From a virus, in IMG/VR virus record IMGVR_UViG_3300008218_000079, positions 1-20,061 of that record: a stretch of DNA of 20,061 nt; one strand, 5' to 3'. This document shows positions 19,307 through 20,061 of the stretch, piece after piece (positions within the stretch are counted from its first letter, which is position 1; each line of letters starts with the position of its first letter). The notes beneath the pieces were generated by a model. It had not been told where the DNA came from, searched no databases, and saw only the letters and a program-made list of their open reading frames with translations. The position numbers and the translations under genes were made by a program.

Positions 19307-20061
19307 ATGAAAACAGAAGAAAGTAACTCAGAAAAGCATTATACTTCTGACTCTTCAGCTGATTTTTTTACAGCCATGGAAAGTGATGTAAATTCTATGG
19401 TATCAGAAGAAAACCAAACTCAACCAAATCTAGAGACAACCCCTCAGAAAAAAGCTAATAACAAAGTTAATGAAGGCTCTCAGCGAATAGATTGGAAAAA
19501 AAGGTACCAAGATTCGAGCAGAGAGGCCAAGAAAATGTATGGCCAAATGCAAGGACTGGCACCTTACGCCAATATCATCGAAGCGATGAAGAAAGATGGC
19601 GGACTTGTGGACCATGTTAGAGGATATCTTGAAGGAGGTGGGGGTAATAGTTCAATACAAAGTAAATTAGGACTTTCAGAAGAATATGAATTTGATGCCA
19701 ATGAACTTGGTGATCCAAATTCAGATTCATCTAAAGTTTTAAATGCTCATGTTGATCAATTAGTTCAATCTAGATTGCAACAGCATTCTAAAGTACAAGA
19801 CGATAAGTTGAATAAACAGAAATTTGTACAGGCAAGACTTGTTGAAGAAAAGCATTTTAGAACAAACCATCCTAATATGACTGATGATGAGTACAAAAGT
19901 ATGCTTGAAGAAGCAAACACACGTAGATTATCATTAGAAGATATCCATTATATCATTAATAGAGATTCAGCCAATAACAAGGTAGCGATGAATGTTAAGA
20001 AAGATATGGTAGAGCAAATGAAAAATGCTCGGAACATTCCAGCAAGTACAAGCGGATTAAA
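19307..20061 (+). CDS. Scaffold-like head assembly protein, C-terminus outside window
   Basis: The frame starts MKTEESNSEKHYTSDSSADF after an ATAGGAGAACGA ribosome binding site and stays open for 251 codons to the window end, so it is partial. The N-terminal 60 residues are acidic, serine/threonine-rich and disordered; then come charged helices (WKKRYQDSSREAKKMYGQMQ, APYANIIEAMKKDG), a GLSEEYEFDANE segment and further helices. Scaffold proteins in P22-like phages lie directly after the portal, are highly helical and acidic at the N-terminus, and have no enzymatic motif, all of which fits. The segment 19501-19620 is GC-richer (57 of 120 by hand count) than the rest. The major capsid protein would be expected next. 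Confidence 0.72.
   Translation, partial: MKTEESNSEKHYTSDSSADFFTAMESDVNSMVSEENQTQPNLETTPQKKANNKVNEGSQRIDWKKRYQDSSREAKKMYGQMQGLAPYANIIEAMKKDGGLVDHVRGYLEGGGGNSSIQSKLGLSEEYEFDANELGDPNSDSSKVLNAHVDQLVQSRLQQHSKVQDDKLNKQKFVQARLVEEKHFRTNHPNMTDDEYKSMLEEANTRRLSLEDIHYIINRDSANNKVAMNVKKDMVEQMKNARNIPASTSGL

Overview
The window is an AT-rich segment of a tailed double-stranded DNA phage (Caudoviricetes) or prophage-like genome. The evidence is a terminase small and large subunit, a P22-type portal and the start of a scaffold-like protein on the plus strand, facing a replication block on the minus strand. Genes are short, tightly packed and often translationally coupled, and most have a clear AGGAGG-type ribosome binding site, so the host should be a bacterium that uses canonical Shine-Dalgarno initiation. 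I cannot name host or phage genus. I saw no tRNA, CRISPR array or transposase.

Minus strand, read from about 10445 down to 1. It begins with two small hypothetical genes (118 aa, and a 48 aa zinc-ribbon-like protein). A roughly 650-base stretch without genes follows, packed with stem-loops. Next are two small genes (114 and 55 aa) and a four-gene ubiquitin-like conjugation cassette: Ubl modifier, E2-like protein, JAB/JAMM isopeptidase and E1/ThiF-like adenylating enzyme. After another structured non-coding stretch (4027-4559) come the replication genes: a RecA/Sak4-like ATPase whose P-loop lies at the C-terminus (apparently circularly permuted), an SSB-like protein, two small proteins, an AEP-primase/RecA-type helicase fusion, and two small genes at the left edge, one of them cut by the window.

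A divergent control region (10446-10650) separates the two arms. It holds tandem C4/G4 hairpins and a terminator-like hairpin.

Plus strand, from 10651 to the end: three small hypothetical genes, a GH24 (T4-type) lysozyme, TerS with an extra N-terminal domain and an internal hairpin-rich, GC-richer island, a 168 aa protein, a 416 aa protein with a DPP III/M49-like HEXXGH metallopeptidase motif, TerL, a small basic repeat protein, a 153 aa probable virion protein, the portal, and a scaffold-like protein truncated by the window. This is a packaging and head-assembly operon.

The most notable content is (i) the complete Ubl-E2-JAB-E1 set in a phage, (ii) the circularly permuted RecA-like ATPase, (iii) the M49-like protein between terS and terL, and (iv) the recurrent long-stem structured RNAs filling nearly every minus-strand intergenic gap.
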